A DNA stretch of 64,000 nucleotides from Stachybotrys elegans (lineage: Eukaryota; Ascomycota; Sordariomycetes; Hypocreales; Stachybotryaceae), in NCBI GenBank assembly GCA_020746835.1, contig JAGPNK010000004.1, positions 992,001 to 1,056,000 on the forward strand. Direction: 5' to 3'. The translations under genes and the position numbers were made by a program. Shown piece by piece: positions 22,001 through 35,340 of this stretch. Position 1 is the first letter of the stretch. Every line of letters starts with the position of its first letter. The notes below the pieces were generated by a model, which worked only from the letters and a program-made list of their open reading frames with translations, was not told the origin of the DNA and ran no database searches.

Positions 22001-25000
22001 GCTGGCTCTAGTCTACCAATGAGTATGCATGCATTGGGCTTTGGGTGCCTGTGTGACGAGTTGAGTTCATGAAAGAATGACGTACCTTATATGTCTTCAA
22101 CACCTACTCGAGACGAAGATTTTGAAAGGGAGAAGGTTTGCAAGATGTGCAAGCTGTTTCAAGACATTTATAGCGGTGAATGGTTCTGCCAAGACACTAG
22201 AGAGCCAGCTAAGCTTTTTCGGCAGTGTTGGTTGTGTTGGTTGGCAGTGTTGGTTGCCTCTTCATCCGTGGTTGGAATGGCTTTATTTCCAGCGATTCCC
22301 GACGATTAGCCCAACAAATCAGAGAAGGAAAGAAAGGAAGAAAAAAAGAAAATTGCGTACGGAGCTGTAGAATCGGGTTGATGGAGACACCTGCATAACC
22401 TCGCAATCCCCTTTCAATGGTGGGCGATCAAAATGGCGAAAATAATGGCTGCCTTTATAAATCCCAACGCCCACGCTGGATCCAGCGGAGGTCGGCTTGG
22501 GAGTGTGAAGGTCGGAATTCTCCAAGCATCATCACAAGAACAGGACTGTCACAAGGAACTATGATGGCGATCAAAACAGTGTTTCCATTTATGCAAACAT
22601 GACATAGCTGCCTCATACCATCGTCACCACCATAATCACTCATCAAAGCCATTTCTTGGGCCCAGCCAAAGGCCCTCGTCCCAGCCCTGCGAACCAGATC
22701 GATGCACAAGAAAAAACAGTTATCTTAATCTCATGGTCTCAACACTTTGAGCGTCAAAGGCAGAAGTTGGAGATGGCTTACAAGCCCATGGTGCTCATGA
22801 TGCCCTATGCTGCGATTGTGTTTCAGGCGATGGTGTATGATCGACCGGCGACGCGACTTGTGTGGCTCAGCGTAGGGCGAGGTCGAGCAATATGTAGAGC
22901 GTCGCGGTATTAAATGACAGCTGGCTCCCCAGGATGGCTTTCGGGGTTGACTGGATAGAATGTATTGATCAGTCAGTGCATATACTTGCTATGCACAAGG
23001 GAAGCTGCCCACCTTACTGCCACCTATTCTGCCGCCGAGATTTATAAATGACAGATAATCTTCAAATGGCGGTAAAGAAAGCTGGAAGACCGAAAACAAA
23101 CCCGAGAGCCCAACAAAGGGTCTAAAGGAGGTTGCCATCGGCCGTGGGAGACATGTTGTTTGGAGGAGAGGCTGTGTGCTGTCGCACCTCCTTGGAGGCG
23201 GGGGGAAAGAAACACCAGAGACGACAGATGTCGTGGTCTGGGTGAGATATAGAGCGTGATGGCAAGGGTCGAGAACATAGTAGATGCATGATAAAGACTG
23301 TGGCAGGTAAAGCGCGAGTAGGGTGATTTGACCGAGGGTAAACGAGGCCTGGGGGTGTTGCCTAGATGCACTATAATAGTCAACGAGAAATTCGAGGCCA
23401 AACGTAAGAGCATCTTCTCTTATTACCTCGTCGAGTATCGCTCGGAGACGACCCTGTGACATGGGCTGCAACAATCATCTGCAGATCGAGCGGCCCAGAG
23501 CTTGGTACCAGGGGCTTTCTCCAAGTCGGCATAGTATGACGAGGCGCTATCCAAGGGGTATCGGCACTCGGCTTCAAGGTACCAGCCTCCCCGACAGGAT
23601 GCGGGGAGGCAAGCCCGGCGCCTCAAGGTGCCCCCTGGCGTCAATCCCCCAAAGCATTCCATTCTCAGATCCATGTTTGGGCTTGCTCACGGAGGGTGCT
23701 TGATCAATCGCTGCTAGGACTTGGCAGCTCTAGTACCTGTCCGCTGCTGTCAAGATGGAGGGCGGGGCCGGCTGATGTAGTGATATGGGGTATGGGGTAT
23801 GGGGGAGGCGCTCTGTTACAACTCTCCGGTTAAGGGACCAGGAAGGCTGACTCTTTGTCGTGGGCATAGGGTCACTTCTATAGATTCGTCAACACCAAAC
23901 CACAAATCACATGCTGCAGAGGGGCCAGCTGCATGTGATACTGACTTTCGACAGCATCGGCGCGTGCAGTTCAACTCTTCTTCTATGTGCCGCGGCAAAT
24001 TCAAAGTCTACCACGAGCTTCAATCCATTTGCATCTGACCATTGGATTATAGCCCCGCCCCTTGTTGTTCCCGACGAGAGTCGACACCAGTCCCGCCCTC
24101 GACTCACCACTGGTTTTAGTGTGGCTCATATGCGAATAAGCATACACAGCCTGCATTGTCTTCTTCTTTTCTTCTCCCCCCTCTTCCTTCTTCTTCAGCT
24201 TCTCTAGCTTCCCACACCCCCTCCTTACAGCCGAGGCCGCCATTTCATGAGCATGACTCGGCCTAGATCATGGGACACGCCCCCTTCCGTCAATGGAGCC
24301 ACGTCTGCCACGCCGTTCATATTCGCTGTGGAAGCTTAAACCTGCTTGTCCTATCTTGAGTGTCTCCCAGCGTTTAGAGAAATCGCTCAAAAGTGGCGTA
24401 TGCCACCACTAGCCTGGCGTACCCTAACGGTTGACGCCACTCTCCTAGTTATCTTCGGTGGGATCTCAGCCAGCCCTACTTCTGGTTACATATTTCTCTA
24501 AGAGCGAACATGGCGGACATATCAAAAGCGAGGGGTTGAAGGTTGTGGAGTCAGTTGGGTGAGCCAGGGCCCGAGACATCCCGATTTCTCCCATGTACGC
24601 TCACGACATGACGTATATACATCTCTAGCTCTGATACTTCTCCACGTTTCAAGGTCTCCCCGCAGTCCGGCTTTCGATGAGGGTCCGGCTGATTGATATT
24701 TCTTAGACTGTCACATGTTTCCGCCGCTTGTGAAATACTTGACTTTGACCCTGGGCTCTGAACAGAATGCGATAGGAAACATGCGGATTATGCTTCTAAC
24801 GATAGCCCCGGCTCTTCTAAGCCCCCCCATCCATCCCATTCTCATGCCATTATCTGAAACGAGTGTAGTCAAATTTCCAGATTGCAGAACGGTCAACTAT
24901 TTAGGCACCTTTCAATTACTTCATCTTCAGCTACACTGTCTGCCTGTTTCAGTACTGTGGTGGTAATCTCAACGACCCGAGGCGAGAAGAACGTCTTTGT

Positions 25001-25535
25001 CGATCGAGGGGAATATCCCTCGGCGTTGTCAGATCCCTGAACAACACAGACCAGATACTGTGGAAGCGATTGAAAGAGAGCAAGGGATCGTCAAATTGCC
25101 CCTGTATCCCTTCGGGCCAGGTGATGCATGCGAACGAATGACAGCAAGTTCCCCCCTTTCGGGACGATGCACCAGCTGCGTGTTGCAGATCCATTACTCC
25201 ACAAGTAGCCGAACACCCGCTCCTGGGCTGCGTCTGTTTCATTCCTGAGACACTGTCGGTAGCTGTTTTCTAGTATGGCCCGTGAGAGCTGATTGGAGCG
25301 CTTAAAAGGCGACTAGAGTGAGATACTGTGTAGGGCGGAATGTTTCGGGCTGCACAAATAATGTGGATAGGGCAGGATATGATTCAATGCTTCACAGACT
25401 TGTCGTATGTCCTGGCAATCATGTGTTTGTGGGTATATTGGTGACAGTACACTATATAAACAACACCTAATACACTTGACATGGAGGAAACCTCCCGATT
25501 ACAAAGACTACAACTATGTCTTGACCTGATGGCAC
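22001..25535. other. Large gene-free gap
   Basis: 3.5 kb with no supported gene. The frame at 22989-23474 (-) has no good ATG and no recognisable domain. There is a local direct repeat of the phrase TTGGTTGGCAGTGTTGG near 22226-22256 and TATGGGG-type repeats near 23785-23810. The right end is the 3' flank of the transporter gene. An unrecognised non-coding RNA cannot be excluded. Confidence 0.45.
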
Positions 25536-27311
25536 TTAAACAACATCCTTGCTCTCCTGGACGTGCTCAGAGGTGCCGTGCTCCTTGACCTCGCGGACCT
25601 TCTGCGAGAACGTCGGGATCTGGCCCTGGGGGTGCTTCCAAACCAGGATGCCCTTCTCGAACTCGCGCTCTATCTCTTCAAGGGAGCGCCCGGCCGTCTC
25701 AGGGTAGAACATGTAGGTGGTGATAGACATGACGAAGCAGAAGACGGCAAAGATGACGTAGCTTCGCCACTGGATGTTCTGGAAGGAGGGAGGGACGAAG
25801 TAGGCGAGGGCGAGGTTGAAGCTATAACATGTCAGAGATTTCGCGATGACGGGAGCGGATGACTTACGTCCAGTTGCCGGCGGCGGCCAGACCGACACCC
25901 TTGGCACGGTACTTGAGAGGGAAGACCTCTCCGGCGTAGATCCAGGCGACGGGGGCCCAGGTGAGACCGTAAACACCGACAAAGATGTAGGAGAGGGCAA
26001 CAATGGCGGTGGCAGGGGCTCCGGTCACGACCCAGGTCAGAATCTCGTTGCCTATAGTCAATTGTCAGCAAGCGACGAGTATTGCAGACACTCCAGGTAA
26101 GGACTGACCATCAATGTTGTCTACGGCGTAGCCGCGAGTAGCCATAATGGCAGCAGTGGAGGAGTGGATGATGCAGCAGATGATGGCACCGCCAATGAGA
26201 AGCCATCGACGACTGAGACGGTCGATGAATGGCAGAATGCCTCCGGTGGTGACGAGGAAGATGACGTATTGGATGATGTTGGCAGTCAGGGCAGTGTTTC
26301 GAGTCTGAGAAGGTTAGTATGAACCGTCAATATGGGACATATGGGGTGGAGAGGCTTACCATGCCGGCCATACGGAGAAGGTAGACGAGGTAGTACAGCA
26401 TGACGTTGCCTCCGAGAAGCTGCTGAGCAACCTGAACAGAGACACCAACGGCCGTGTGCTTCCAGACCTTGGGGCCAAAGAGACCAAGGTAGCCGAGATC
26501 CTTGGTCTGGCTAGCAATGGAGGCGGCTTCACGGACCTCCTCGAGCTCAGCAAGGACGACGGGGTCATTTCTGTCACCCTTGGCGTGGAGGTTGGCGAGA
26601 ACCTCGTGAACCTCCTCCCATCTATCCTTGGCGGCGAGGTGACGGGGGGACTCGGGAAAGAAGAAGACGGCAACGAAGAGGATGGCGGCGGGGATGGCCT
26701 GGACGCCCCAGGCGGTGCGGAAGGCGGAGGGGCCGTCCAGGGAGACTTCGCATGCGTAGGAAATGAGGTACATGATGAGAATACCTGCGGAGGGAAATCT
26801 GTTAGCATGGCGACGGGGGAACGGCGTCCGGCACGGCGCGCCATGGGGACATGGGGAAGAAAGACTCACCCCACTCAATGGCCCATTGCTGGATGCCGAC
26901 AATGGCTCCACGCTTGTGGGCGGGCGCGAGCTCAGACAGGTAGACAATGACCTGCGAAGAGGTGATGCCAATGGAGAAGCCCGAGATGACGCGACCAGCA
27001 ATGAGGTGACCGATGTTCTGGGCAGAGCACTGGACAGCAGCGCCGACGATGAAGATGGCGGCGGCCATGATGAGGGAACCACGACGACCCCAGCGGTCGG
27101 AGAACCAGCCGGCCAGGATGGCGCCGACGAGCGAGCCACCAGACATACTGGCGGTGATGCCACCCTGTGTTGCGCCGTCGGGCCGGTCGAAGTACTCGAG
27201 GTAGGACTCGCTGTCGATCCAGGCGCTCATGCTGGAGATGTCGAAGCCGAAGAGGGCGCCGCCAATGGTGCCAAAGGCGGCGAGGACGTAGATGTTGTAG
27301 ATGGTGTACAT
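25536..27311 (-). CDS. MFS sugar transporter
   Basis: Five exons (27311-26870, 26784-26360, 26304-26109, 26051-25868, 25821-25536), with introns of 85, 55, 57 and 46 bp, give 510 residues. The family is the sugar porter branch of the major facilitator superfamily, which moves hexoses or other sugars across the plasma membrane with protons. Signatures seen are GGALFGFDISSMSAW in helix 1, the loop motif DRWGRRG, the R-x-x-x-G motif region AGRVISGFSIGITSS, PESPRHL after helix 6, QQLLGGNVMLYY in helix 7, DRLSRRW in the later loop, and PETAGRSLEEIE near the end. About twelve hydrophobic helices are present. The ATG at 27311 precedes helix 1 directly, so the cytosolic N-terminus is very short; an upstream exon is possible. 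Exact sugar not determinable. Confidence 0.93.
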
Positions 27312-28722
27312 GATGCCGGACAACAGCTGGATGAGCGTGAAGCAAAGGGCGGAGGAGAAGAGACAGGGCGAGAAGCGCGTCGTCGACTTTTATAAGCCGG
27401 CGCATGGCATTGTGCGATGCTCGTTTGCTTCTCCATGGGGAGGGAGGCTAAGCATCGGGGTGGAAGAACTGGGGTACGCGGGGGTCGTCTGTAAAAGCGC
27501 ACGAATCAAGTGTCAAGACGGCGAGGCGTTTGTTGCTTGGCGCGAGGATGGGAATCGCTGGGCCAAGAAACGCCCAAGACCAGTTCCTCGACGGCGTCAA
27601 GATGTAATTCATGGAGCGAGAGAAACTAAACTGGAGATATGGAGTGCAAGTGGGGCCTCCCCTGGCTCGAGGTCCAGGCTGGCTGCCATTGGGCATGTCG
27701 GCCCGGTTTGGGGCTTATTTTTTTGTGCGCATTTTTGGTCCTCTTTCGTCATCGACCAGCTTCCGACGGGAGAATTCAGCGCAGCGAGACGGTCATGTGG
27801 ACAAGGCAGGCTGGTACGTTTCCCTCACGTCTCTTACCATTGCATGGTGGTGCGAGCTTGGCATGCATTGGATCAACAGGACGGCTGCTTTGTTGATGGC
27901 TTGCGACGTTGACATGTGCATCACATCGCCATGCAAAAAGAAATGCAACACTGCGCACAAAGGCATGAGAAGAACGGGGGAAACCCCCAACCCCAACATT
28001 CCCCAAATCCCCCAACTCCATCCCCAGCTTTCGACGGCTTGACCACGGCGCCGTCTCGTGGCTCCATTCCTGCGTCATCGTCCTCCACCTCGACGAGACG
28101 ACCATCCATGGCTTCTCGGCAACGGCCCACCAACCGACCAGCCATCCCTTGTCTAGCTGCCCGGATTGGCCCGCCTAGTGCATGGGGGCTACATGATGGT
28201 GTTGACCGTGTCTTTTCGCGACTTCAGTCCAATACCAAGAGTCTTGTCCAGCCTGGGCATAAGGGGCCGCAAACAATCCAGCTCACTCTCATCCTTCACG
28301 TGACAGTTGCTTGTTCCTTTCCCCGCTTGGGTGAGGCTCTTCGGGATCCAACTTACTACAACGACCTACCCTTGAGTTTGGTGTAAGAGAAGCTGGGCAG
28401 GCATGCATTTAGGCCTTGTCGTGCTAAACCAAGGTTGGACTGCAATGCAACACAAGCATTATTACGGAGTAACGACCTGATAACGGGCCATTGACTTGCG
28501 GCGCCTAATGGGCTGTTATGTATGGCTGTAAGGCACATTGTATGCATTTAGCTTACCTGGGAATGGCTGACTACCAAGTTCAGGTTCGGCGATTGGCCTA
28601 CAATTTTATTTATATATTGAAAGTACCCAGTCAGGCTGGCAGCAGCCCCAAACCTGCAACATCATTCTCCTCCCACGCCCGAATTGCTCAGCCATAGCCT
28701 TCCTCCAGGAATCTCAAATATC
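27312..28722. other. Divergent intergenic region
   Basis: 1.4 kb between the transporter (-) and the ankyrin-CorA gene (+). It must hold both promoters. Open frames here overlap on several strands and look like chance. Confidence 0.5.
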
Positions 28723-31700
28723 ATGTCGCAAACAGCACCTGCCCCAGGTAAGACCCCATATACCAATTACTTAGCAATGGACAGTATTTTAATTCTGGTA
28801 GAATCTGAAGAAATGCAGAAGACTTTGCTGCGCCTCGCATGGGAATGCGATTTTAACACCTTCCAAGAAGCTTTTGAACAGGCCAGCCCTCAGCCTGATC
28901 TGGAATGGAGAGGAACATTGCCAGAATTGTACGACCGGGACAACTTGTACCGGAGACCCTTTAAAACACCTATGCGAGCGGTCGACATCGCATGCCTCCG
29001 CGGACATTGGGAAACTGCCTTCTATCTTCTCGAGAGGGGTGCAGACTGGCAATACACAAATGAACACGGCACGACTCTCCTGCATTTTGTTTTGCTATCC
29101 AGGTGCAACAAAGACTGTCGCTGCTACCACCAGTGCCCCTCGCCCGATCTTCGAAGCAAAATATTAAACAGGCTACTTGAAAACGACGATATAAGGGGCA
29201 TCATTAACAGCAGAACCCAGGATCTTGACTTGCTGCATGCTTGTGATTTTCGTCTGGCGCTTGCATGTGGAACAAATGGAGCTTCAGCTATAGAAATAGC
29301 AGCAGCAGGTTACGGCAACGACCAGGAGACCCCGCGACTATTGATCGACAAAGGTGCTATACGAGCGGGACTCGCCCACTTGATGATAAAGACGCGATAT
29401 CCCGATGTAAAGATGGTTGAAGAATATCTCAAGGCCGAAGCACCTCTTACGCATTCTATTGGAGACCATCGAAATGGAGAAGAACTTGACGAGGATGGCA
29501 ACACAATCCTCCATTCAACAGTTTTTAGGGCAAGTATGCACGGCGAGATGGACATCTTTGCTCTCCTCGAACTCATGCTCGACATGGGATTCAGACCATG
29601 CAAAAATAATAGGGGCGAAACAGTATGGGATATCGCCTGCACAAAAGAGAGACCATATTTGCTGGGCCTTCTCTCAGAGAGAGAACTGAGGGATGAGGAA
29701 GGCCAATTTGAAGATATGGACTCATGGCCTCAACCGAATTATGAATATGTGACATCGTACCTACCTCTGGGTCAATGGTCACCACATATTCAAAATGAGG
29801 AGAGAATCGTGGCGTCTATCATTGAAAATAATGTAAGCTGAAGCGCCGGAAGCTCCCCTTTCCCCTTCTTGGCCATGTTAAATTGCTGACAACGTAGATG
29901 ATTAATGTGCTTGTCCGTCCTGCCCGCTTTCTTTCAGCTCCACCACTAATCGCATGACTCCAACATACTGATACTGGCTTACAAAAGGGAAGCGCCATGC
30001 GATTGGCTACGGTCCGCATGTATGGTGCGACTACTCTAGAAGGCCGAAATCGCATCGCCGAAACTATTGATAAGCACTTTGTCGAGAATCAAGGCAGTGA
30101 TGATCACCTTGTGTCCAGAGAAGTGGGAGTAAGATTCGAGAAGCTATCAGTGCAAGAAGGCAATATCGACATCAGATTCGCGTCAATAGCCGTGAGGGAA
30201 GCAATAGAGAGCTAATGTGGCATCCGCTAACAGACTGAATAGTTGCCTTTTCTTTGGGTGGAAAAAACACTTGACAGAGCCATCTCCGGAGCAGAAGTCT
30301 TTTCATATGTGGGATTTTGCAGCACCAGTAACCATTCTTCACTGCGAATATGTTTTCCACAAACCCTCGACGAACACGCAAACCTTGGTATTAATAGGAA
30401 GATACTCGACAGCCGCAACAAAGATCAGGTACTGGCTCGATACAGTATTAGAAGCAACGACGAGCTCGGGCAAGTGGTTATGACGGTACCCCAGGCATGG
30501 ATATGGAGGATTGGAGAGGATCTCATTGTCGCTATTCCCTGGCTGCAGAACCATATCGGCTACACAAAGGACTTTGGCAGCAAGTATATACTAAATCCTC
30601 TGCTGAAGATCTCTGGAGTGTCGACAGATCACATAATTGGCTTACTTCTCACGGAACTAATTACTTCGCTGGACAGACCCAATATTGCGGGCTATTATGA
30701 GCCAATTCTTACTGTCTTTGCAAAAGAGATAGCCACCATCTCTGTCAACGTCGATGAGTACATCCGTGATTCGAATATCGGCAATATCACGGTGGAAATG
30801 GAGAAGGGGTTTGTTCACGATATCAGCGATATTCGAGAGGAGCTGTCGATGATGAACAGGGTTCTCTCGCAGCAAGAGGAAATATGGAGAGAATTTGCTC
30901 TTGATGCATGGCCTGACGCAGAAAATTGGCCCGAGGGAGTTAATGGCAGGTTCATACTGAAAAAGGACCGAACCTCGGCTCACCACAGAGATGCTCCTGG
31001 GGACACGACCAGTTCAGAATCCGACAACCTCAACGATCGCAAAATAGCGGAAATCAGGCGACAGATTGAGAAGCCACAGTATGTCATCGCCAAGTTCAAG
31101 CGCAGAATCGCCGACCTGGACGAAGACGCCGAACGAGTGGAAAAGTCAATCCAGATCCGGCTGGACCTGGTGCAAAAGCATTTGGCTCTGCGAGAAACGC
31201 GCAGCATGTCGGTCATGAGTGCATCTGTCTTTGCATTCACCATCATCACCATCATCTTTACGCCTCTGTCGTTTGCAACCAGTCTCTTTGCCCTGTCCGT
31301 TGATGAATTCGCTCGTCATCAGATCACAATCCCGGACAGAGAAGATCCTGTATACGGCACGGGCTATATTGTGGCATCTTTGTGTATGTGGCGATCACTC
31401 CCATTTCGTTCTTTTACTCTGCGCTTCCTGCAGCGGCAGATTGCTAACAGACGAGTCCAGTGTCTATCGAGATATCAGCATTAATTATTACCGTAGTAGC
31501 CATCTTGGCATCGCTCAAGTATTTCCTAAGGATGGACATCAAGCAGATACTTGAGGAGATCTGGAAGGGCTTCAAACAAGAGCGAGAGCCTGCGGGGACG
31601 TCGGAAGACTCTCCTGTCAGCGGCGAGCAAACGCCCAGTCGAAAGTCGGTCCAGGAATCAGGTCAGGCAGACGAAACAGCTGCATCGGTGCCTACAAAGA

Positions 31701-31822
31701 AGCCACTGCACAGGCGCCTCCAGAGTTTTGGCCCAAAAGATTGGGCAAGGGGACTTCGACGACGCAGAAATTCGGACAGGGAACCAGGTTATGAGATGAC
31801 AGAGCCTGGATCCAGACAATAG
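28723..31822 (+). CDS. Ankyrin protein fused to CorA-like membrane domain
   Basis: Modelled with four exons (28723-29832, 29988-30191, 30243-31383, 31461-31822), 938 residues. The N-terminal part (about 80-330) has degenerate ankyrin repeats: DIACLRGHWETAFYLLERGADW, NGASAIEIAAAGYGN, DGNTILHSTVF. The middle part resembles the cytosolic region of fungal CorA-like proteins: TLDEHANLG, a DSRNKDQVLARYS block, then MTVPQAWIWRI. A long coiled coil (about 700-790) leads to two membrane helices (SVMSASVFAFTIITIIFTPLSF and, after the last intron, SIEISALIITVVAILASL). The Mg-channel GMN signature is absent, as in many fungal members, so ion transport is uncertain. The tail is polar and serine-rich. The last two splice sites are firm; intron 1 (155 bp, AAAAG acceptor) is the least certain. 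Confidence 0.8.
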
Positions 31823-33172
31823 TGAAGATGATGAATGTTGCTAGGATTATGCATTCTATTGAGCATGATGGTTGCTAGGCACCCCTACTGTTTATTTGCT
31901 GCCTACTGCTTCCACCTCAGACTGTACACTCTTTTCATCATCATAGCATCTCGGGAGGCTGTCTCAATCACCTAGGTCCCAGCTGGTGCGTTCACCAGCT
32001 TGAGGGGAAGTGTATCTTTACGTTATTTTATAAATTGGGCAGCACACACGTCTCGCGCCAGCAATGATTCTCGGTAACATTTAGAGCCTGACTTTCAGCT
32101 TCTGTTTGTCTGGTCACAAGGACACGAATGGCCTTATGGATGCTACTGCAAGCGTCCAATATCAGCCCCATGGTAATTGATCTACTCCGGCGCCGTGCAC
32201 ACCAGGAGACGCGCTTCACATAAGCTCAACGCTTCGGTTCCCCCTAGGTGAATCCAGAACCCGACTGACGCAATCCTTAGAGGGACTAGTAAATGAGGTT
32301 TCAACAGCATTGGGGGCAGATTATGGGCCACTGGCTGATGTCAATGCAGGTTGATGAGATGGCAACTGTCTCCGTCAGCCACCATCACTGTTGGGATGCT
32401 TTCGACTGACTAGTTCTTGCTGTACATGTGAATGTCCAAGCCAGTCATCTCTTTGTCGAGCGCCTCTATCTCCAACTTCAGTGCTCCTCGCCGCCGACTG
32501 ATAATGTGTCTAGCACGGGCGCTATTGACTGCAGGATGCCCCTTGCCAGAAGACACCAATGCCAGCCAGCAATACGGAGTACTAGTTTTGGCATGGGCTC
32601 AAGGCTCAATTCATTTCTCATTCAAGCCACACTTCTTCAAAACCCATTCAGGAGATTGTAATTCGAACAGTAGTGTCCCAGGGGCCGACCTAGTGGGCAA
32701 AATGCTCTCAGTCAAGCTTCTCAGAAGAATCAATAGTTTGGCGGCCAGGTTAGCTCTAGGCTGGTTGCCATCAATTGCAAGAGCTAGAAATGACTCTAAC
32801 CCCTCGTTGACCGGAACAAAAGACGCAATTTAGCTTGAAAAGTCCCAGGCGGCAAAGCTTGGCCATTTTAGCAACCTCTGATAATCGAGCCGGGACCCCT
32901 GAAGCTAATGCACATCATCCGTTAGCCTCCGTGACCATGGCGACAGAGGCAATGTGGCGTGCGAGCTTGTTTGTAACGGAACCAATCCTTCGGGATGGGG
33001 CGCACTGCGCCATGAACCGTGACCGTTGAGCTATGACTGATATAGGACCAACTAACGAGTCAATGCAAATTCAGGTAGGGATTTCCGAGTACAAATACAC
33101 CTTGCTCGTCGATGAAATCATCATCATCCTCATCACCATCAAGAGCAACTGCAGCGGCACATTACAAGAATC
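31823..33172. other. Intergenic
   Basis: 1.35 kb. A 133-codon frame beginning at 32432 (+) has no recognisable feature and I do not call it. The right end holds the promoter of the secreted protein gene. Confidence 0.45.
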
Positions 33173-34271
33173 ATGCGCGCCTCAACCCTCCTCCAGCTCG
33201 CTCCTTGGGGATTCCTGCTCCAGGGCGTCTCCGCGGTCGCCGTTCAAGGTGCTCAGGAGCTTGGGCCTGCTCACGAGAAAAGAGATGTTCCCGCAAAGTG
33301 CAATGCAGTTCGTCTCCTCCGTTGTCTTGTATTCCTCTTGTGGATGTTCTAACTGAGATATGTAGGACAACTGCGCCCGTGCCGCCGTCCGAGGAATGCA
33401 GCCCGAGCGCCTCGCCTCTTGCCAGGCATTCATGCAGTGCACCGTCACGCCCGTGACCGTGACAGTGCTTGAGACCAAGACGCAAACACTCGTGGCGGCC
33501 ACACAGACAAACCGCGCCACCGTTACCAATGTCGTGACCGTCACGAGAACTGCCGACCTCTTTCACAAGCGCGCTGTCGACCCTGAAGGCACTCCCGTCA
33601 CCAACTGCCCGACTGAGGTGCCTACCTTTGCCTCGGCATGCTCTGGCACCGTTCGCTACTCGAGTGCCTGCGCATGCGGCGGCTATACACGTGTATACAC
33701 CACCATCGAGGCTGACACCACCACCATCACGTCCACCGCCACCGAGACTCCCCCCAAGGTCATTGTTGAAGTTACTTCTACAGTCCGTACAACCGCCACC
33801 GATGTCGTGCAACCGCCTGCCTACACCCAGGTCCCGTACCCAAACTACCGATTCAACCTCGTCATCGCAACCGGAACTTACAAGGGCCGCAAGGCTGCTG
33901 GTGGCAGCAACTCCCAAGCTGCAGGCTGGCTTTGGTGGGCCACGACCTCAACTGGTGCCTATGTTGAGTTCGCGGGTGACTTGATCAAGGAGAATAGCTA
34001 CGATTATGTCCGTCAACGGATCGGCCCGAGTGGCGGCGATATGATTCTCCCCTTTACCAGTAGCAGCCCGGACTTTGGTTTGATCCGCTTTACTGCTGTC
34101 TCCAATGATGGTGGTGCGACGATATATGTGCGGGCTGTGGGAACCAACCCGAGCTTCAACCAAGTCCAAGTGTGTGCCCCGGAACCATCCCGAGGCGGCC
34201 CTTGGATGTGGCTTGGTTCCGGGATCAGAGCCGGGTGCTACGAGACGCAACTTCAGGTTGTCAGGATATAG
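33173..34271 (+). CDS. Secreted Thr/Val-rich cell-surface protein
   Basis: Two exons (33173-33307, 33366-34271; 58-bp intron) give 346 residues. A signal peptide covers about residues 1-23 (MRASTLLQLAPWGFLLQGVSA), followed by a possible propeptide ending at a KR site. The exon join restores KCNADNCARA, a motif shared by many secreted fungal proteins. Residues 65-150 are rich in T and V (TVTPVTVTVLETKTQT, VVTVTRT), the usual look of O-glycosylated linkers, and include a Cys cluster (CSGT...SSACACGGYT). The C-terminal 160 residues form a probable globular beta domain (YRFNLVIATGTYKG...WLWWATT). No GPI signal is visible. Role at the cell wall is inference; no enzyme motif seen. Confidence 0.82.
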
Positions 34272-35010
34272 GGGAGTCTGGTCATGTTAGAACCAGAGCA
34301 GAGAGGCGCCCACGGCGCAGATCCGAACAGATGATACGCTCATTTTAACTTTCTTGGATATTTATTTTTAATTTAGACTATATATTCAAATCTCAATAAT
34401 TCATGAACCGACATCAGCATGTCTTTGACCACCGCCGGGTGAGTAATTAAGAATGGGCGCATCATGCTTTGTATGTACAATCCTTCTGCTACAGAGAATA
34501 TTGATTCGACGGGCACTCATGACCTCCAAAACTTTCGTGTGGAAGGGCTACATAGTGAGAATTATAGGCGGTGTTGACAAGCTTCCAAGACCCCCAAGAC
34601 TCAATTGGAACAGTTCGGAATGTCTTCGGTGCGACCCTCTAGTACTGATGGCAAACGTCTACATTCATGACTTTCCGAACTCTTCATGTTTATTTATCTC
34701 TTAATTCATGTAGAGACATGACATGTTTGCATACATCTTCCAAACCGTGCCAGCCCGCATCCTTATCGCTTTACCCTCCTCGGCCGAGCCTGCGCTGCGA
34801 GCTGGGAGTGACGCGAGTCCCCGTAATCCTTTGAGCAGGCCTCCCCCGACCCGCCGCTTCCTCTACGCTCCAGGTGCGAAACTCGGGCGCCCTGTTGAGC
34901 TCCGGGGCAAATACCATGCAGGAGATCCGAGGCGACAGCCAGACCACCTAGGCGTTGACGCCAGTGTCCCACGGCAGGAGATGCTCGCTGCTCTCGACGG
35001 ATGAGACATC
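34272..35010. other. Intergenic
   Basis: Between two convergent genes. Nothing recognised. Confidence 0.5.
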
Positions 35011-35340
35011 CTACGTGTCATCGCACTGCTCAGCGCACTCTCGGCACACCTGCTCCATCTCCTTGTACCCGTTGGCCAGGATGAACTTCTTGCTCTTGCA
35101 GTCGAGCTTCGAGTTGGCGTTGTCCGGGCGCATGCCGTACCGCACCATCAGCCGGTCGGGGTCCTCGTTCATGAAGAAGTCGGGGCAGTAGGGGCCGTCG
35201 CGGAAGCACGAGTGGACCTTGACGATGTGGCCGCGCTGGGGGAGCACCTCCCACTGGTCGTCCTGGATCTCGGGGTTTCGCTGTTTGCATTTGGCGTCGC
35301 CGCACCCGCAGACGGTGACTTGGAGTCGGAAGGTGCACAT
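35011..35340 (-). CDS. Small cysteine-rich protein
   Basis: A 109-residue protein from the ATG at 35340. It has about ten cysteines, beginning MCTFRLQVTVCGCGDAKC and ending with VCRECAEQCDD, but no signal peptide, so an intracellular, possibly metal-binding fold is likelier than a secreted effector. Several other cysteines sit in the middle (HSCFRDGPYCPDFF, LDCKSKKF). I do not recognise a named family. An upstream extension is read only from a TTG. It may have a 5' UTR intron, since the bases just before the ATG look like an acceptor tract. Confidence 0.7.
   Translation of the reverse strand: MCTFRLQVTVCGCGDAKCKQRNPEIQDDQWEVLPQRGHIVKVHSCFRDGPYCPDFFMNEDPDRLMVRYGMRPDNANSKLDCKSKKFILANGYKEMEQVCRECAEQCDDT

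Noticed and set aside
22989..23474. 161-codon minus-strand frame
   Set aside because: Opens from a TTG, has no domain, and competes with equally long neighbouring frames.
26763..27395. 210-codon plus-strand frame across the transporter gene
   Set aside because: Shadow of transporter exon 1 and intron 1.
14462..31822. Whole region considered as a secondary-metabolite cluster
   Set aside because: No PKS, NRPS, terpene synthase or DMATS backbone gene anywhere in the window.
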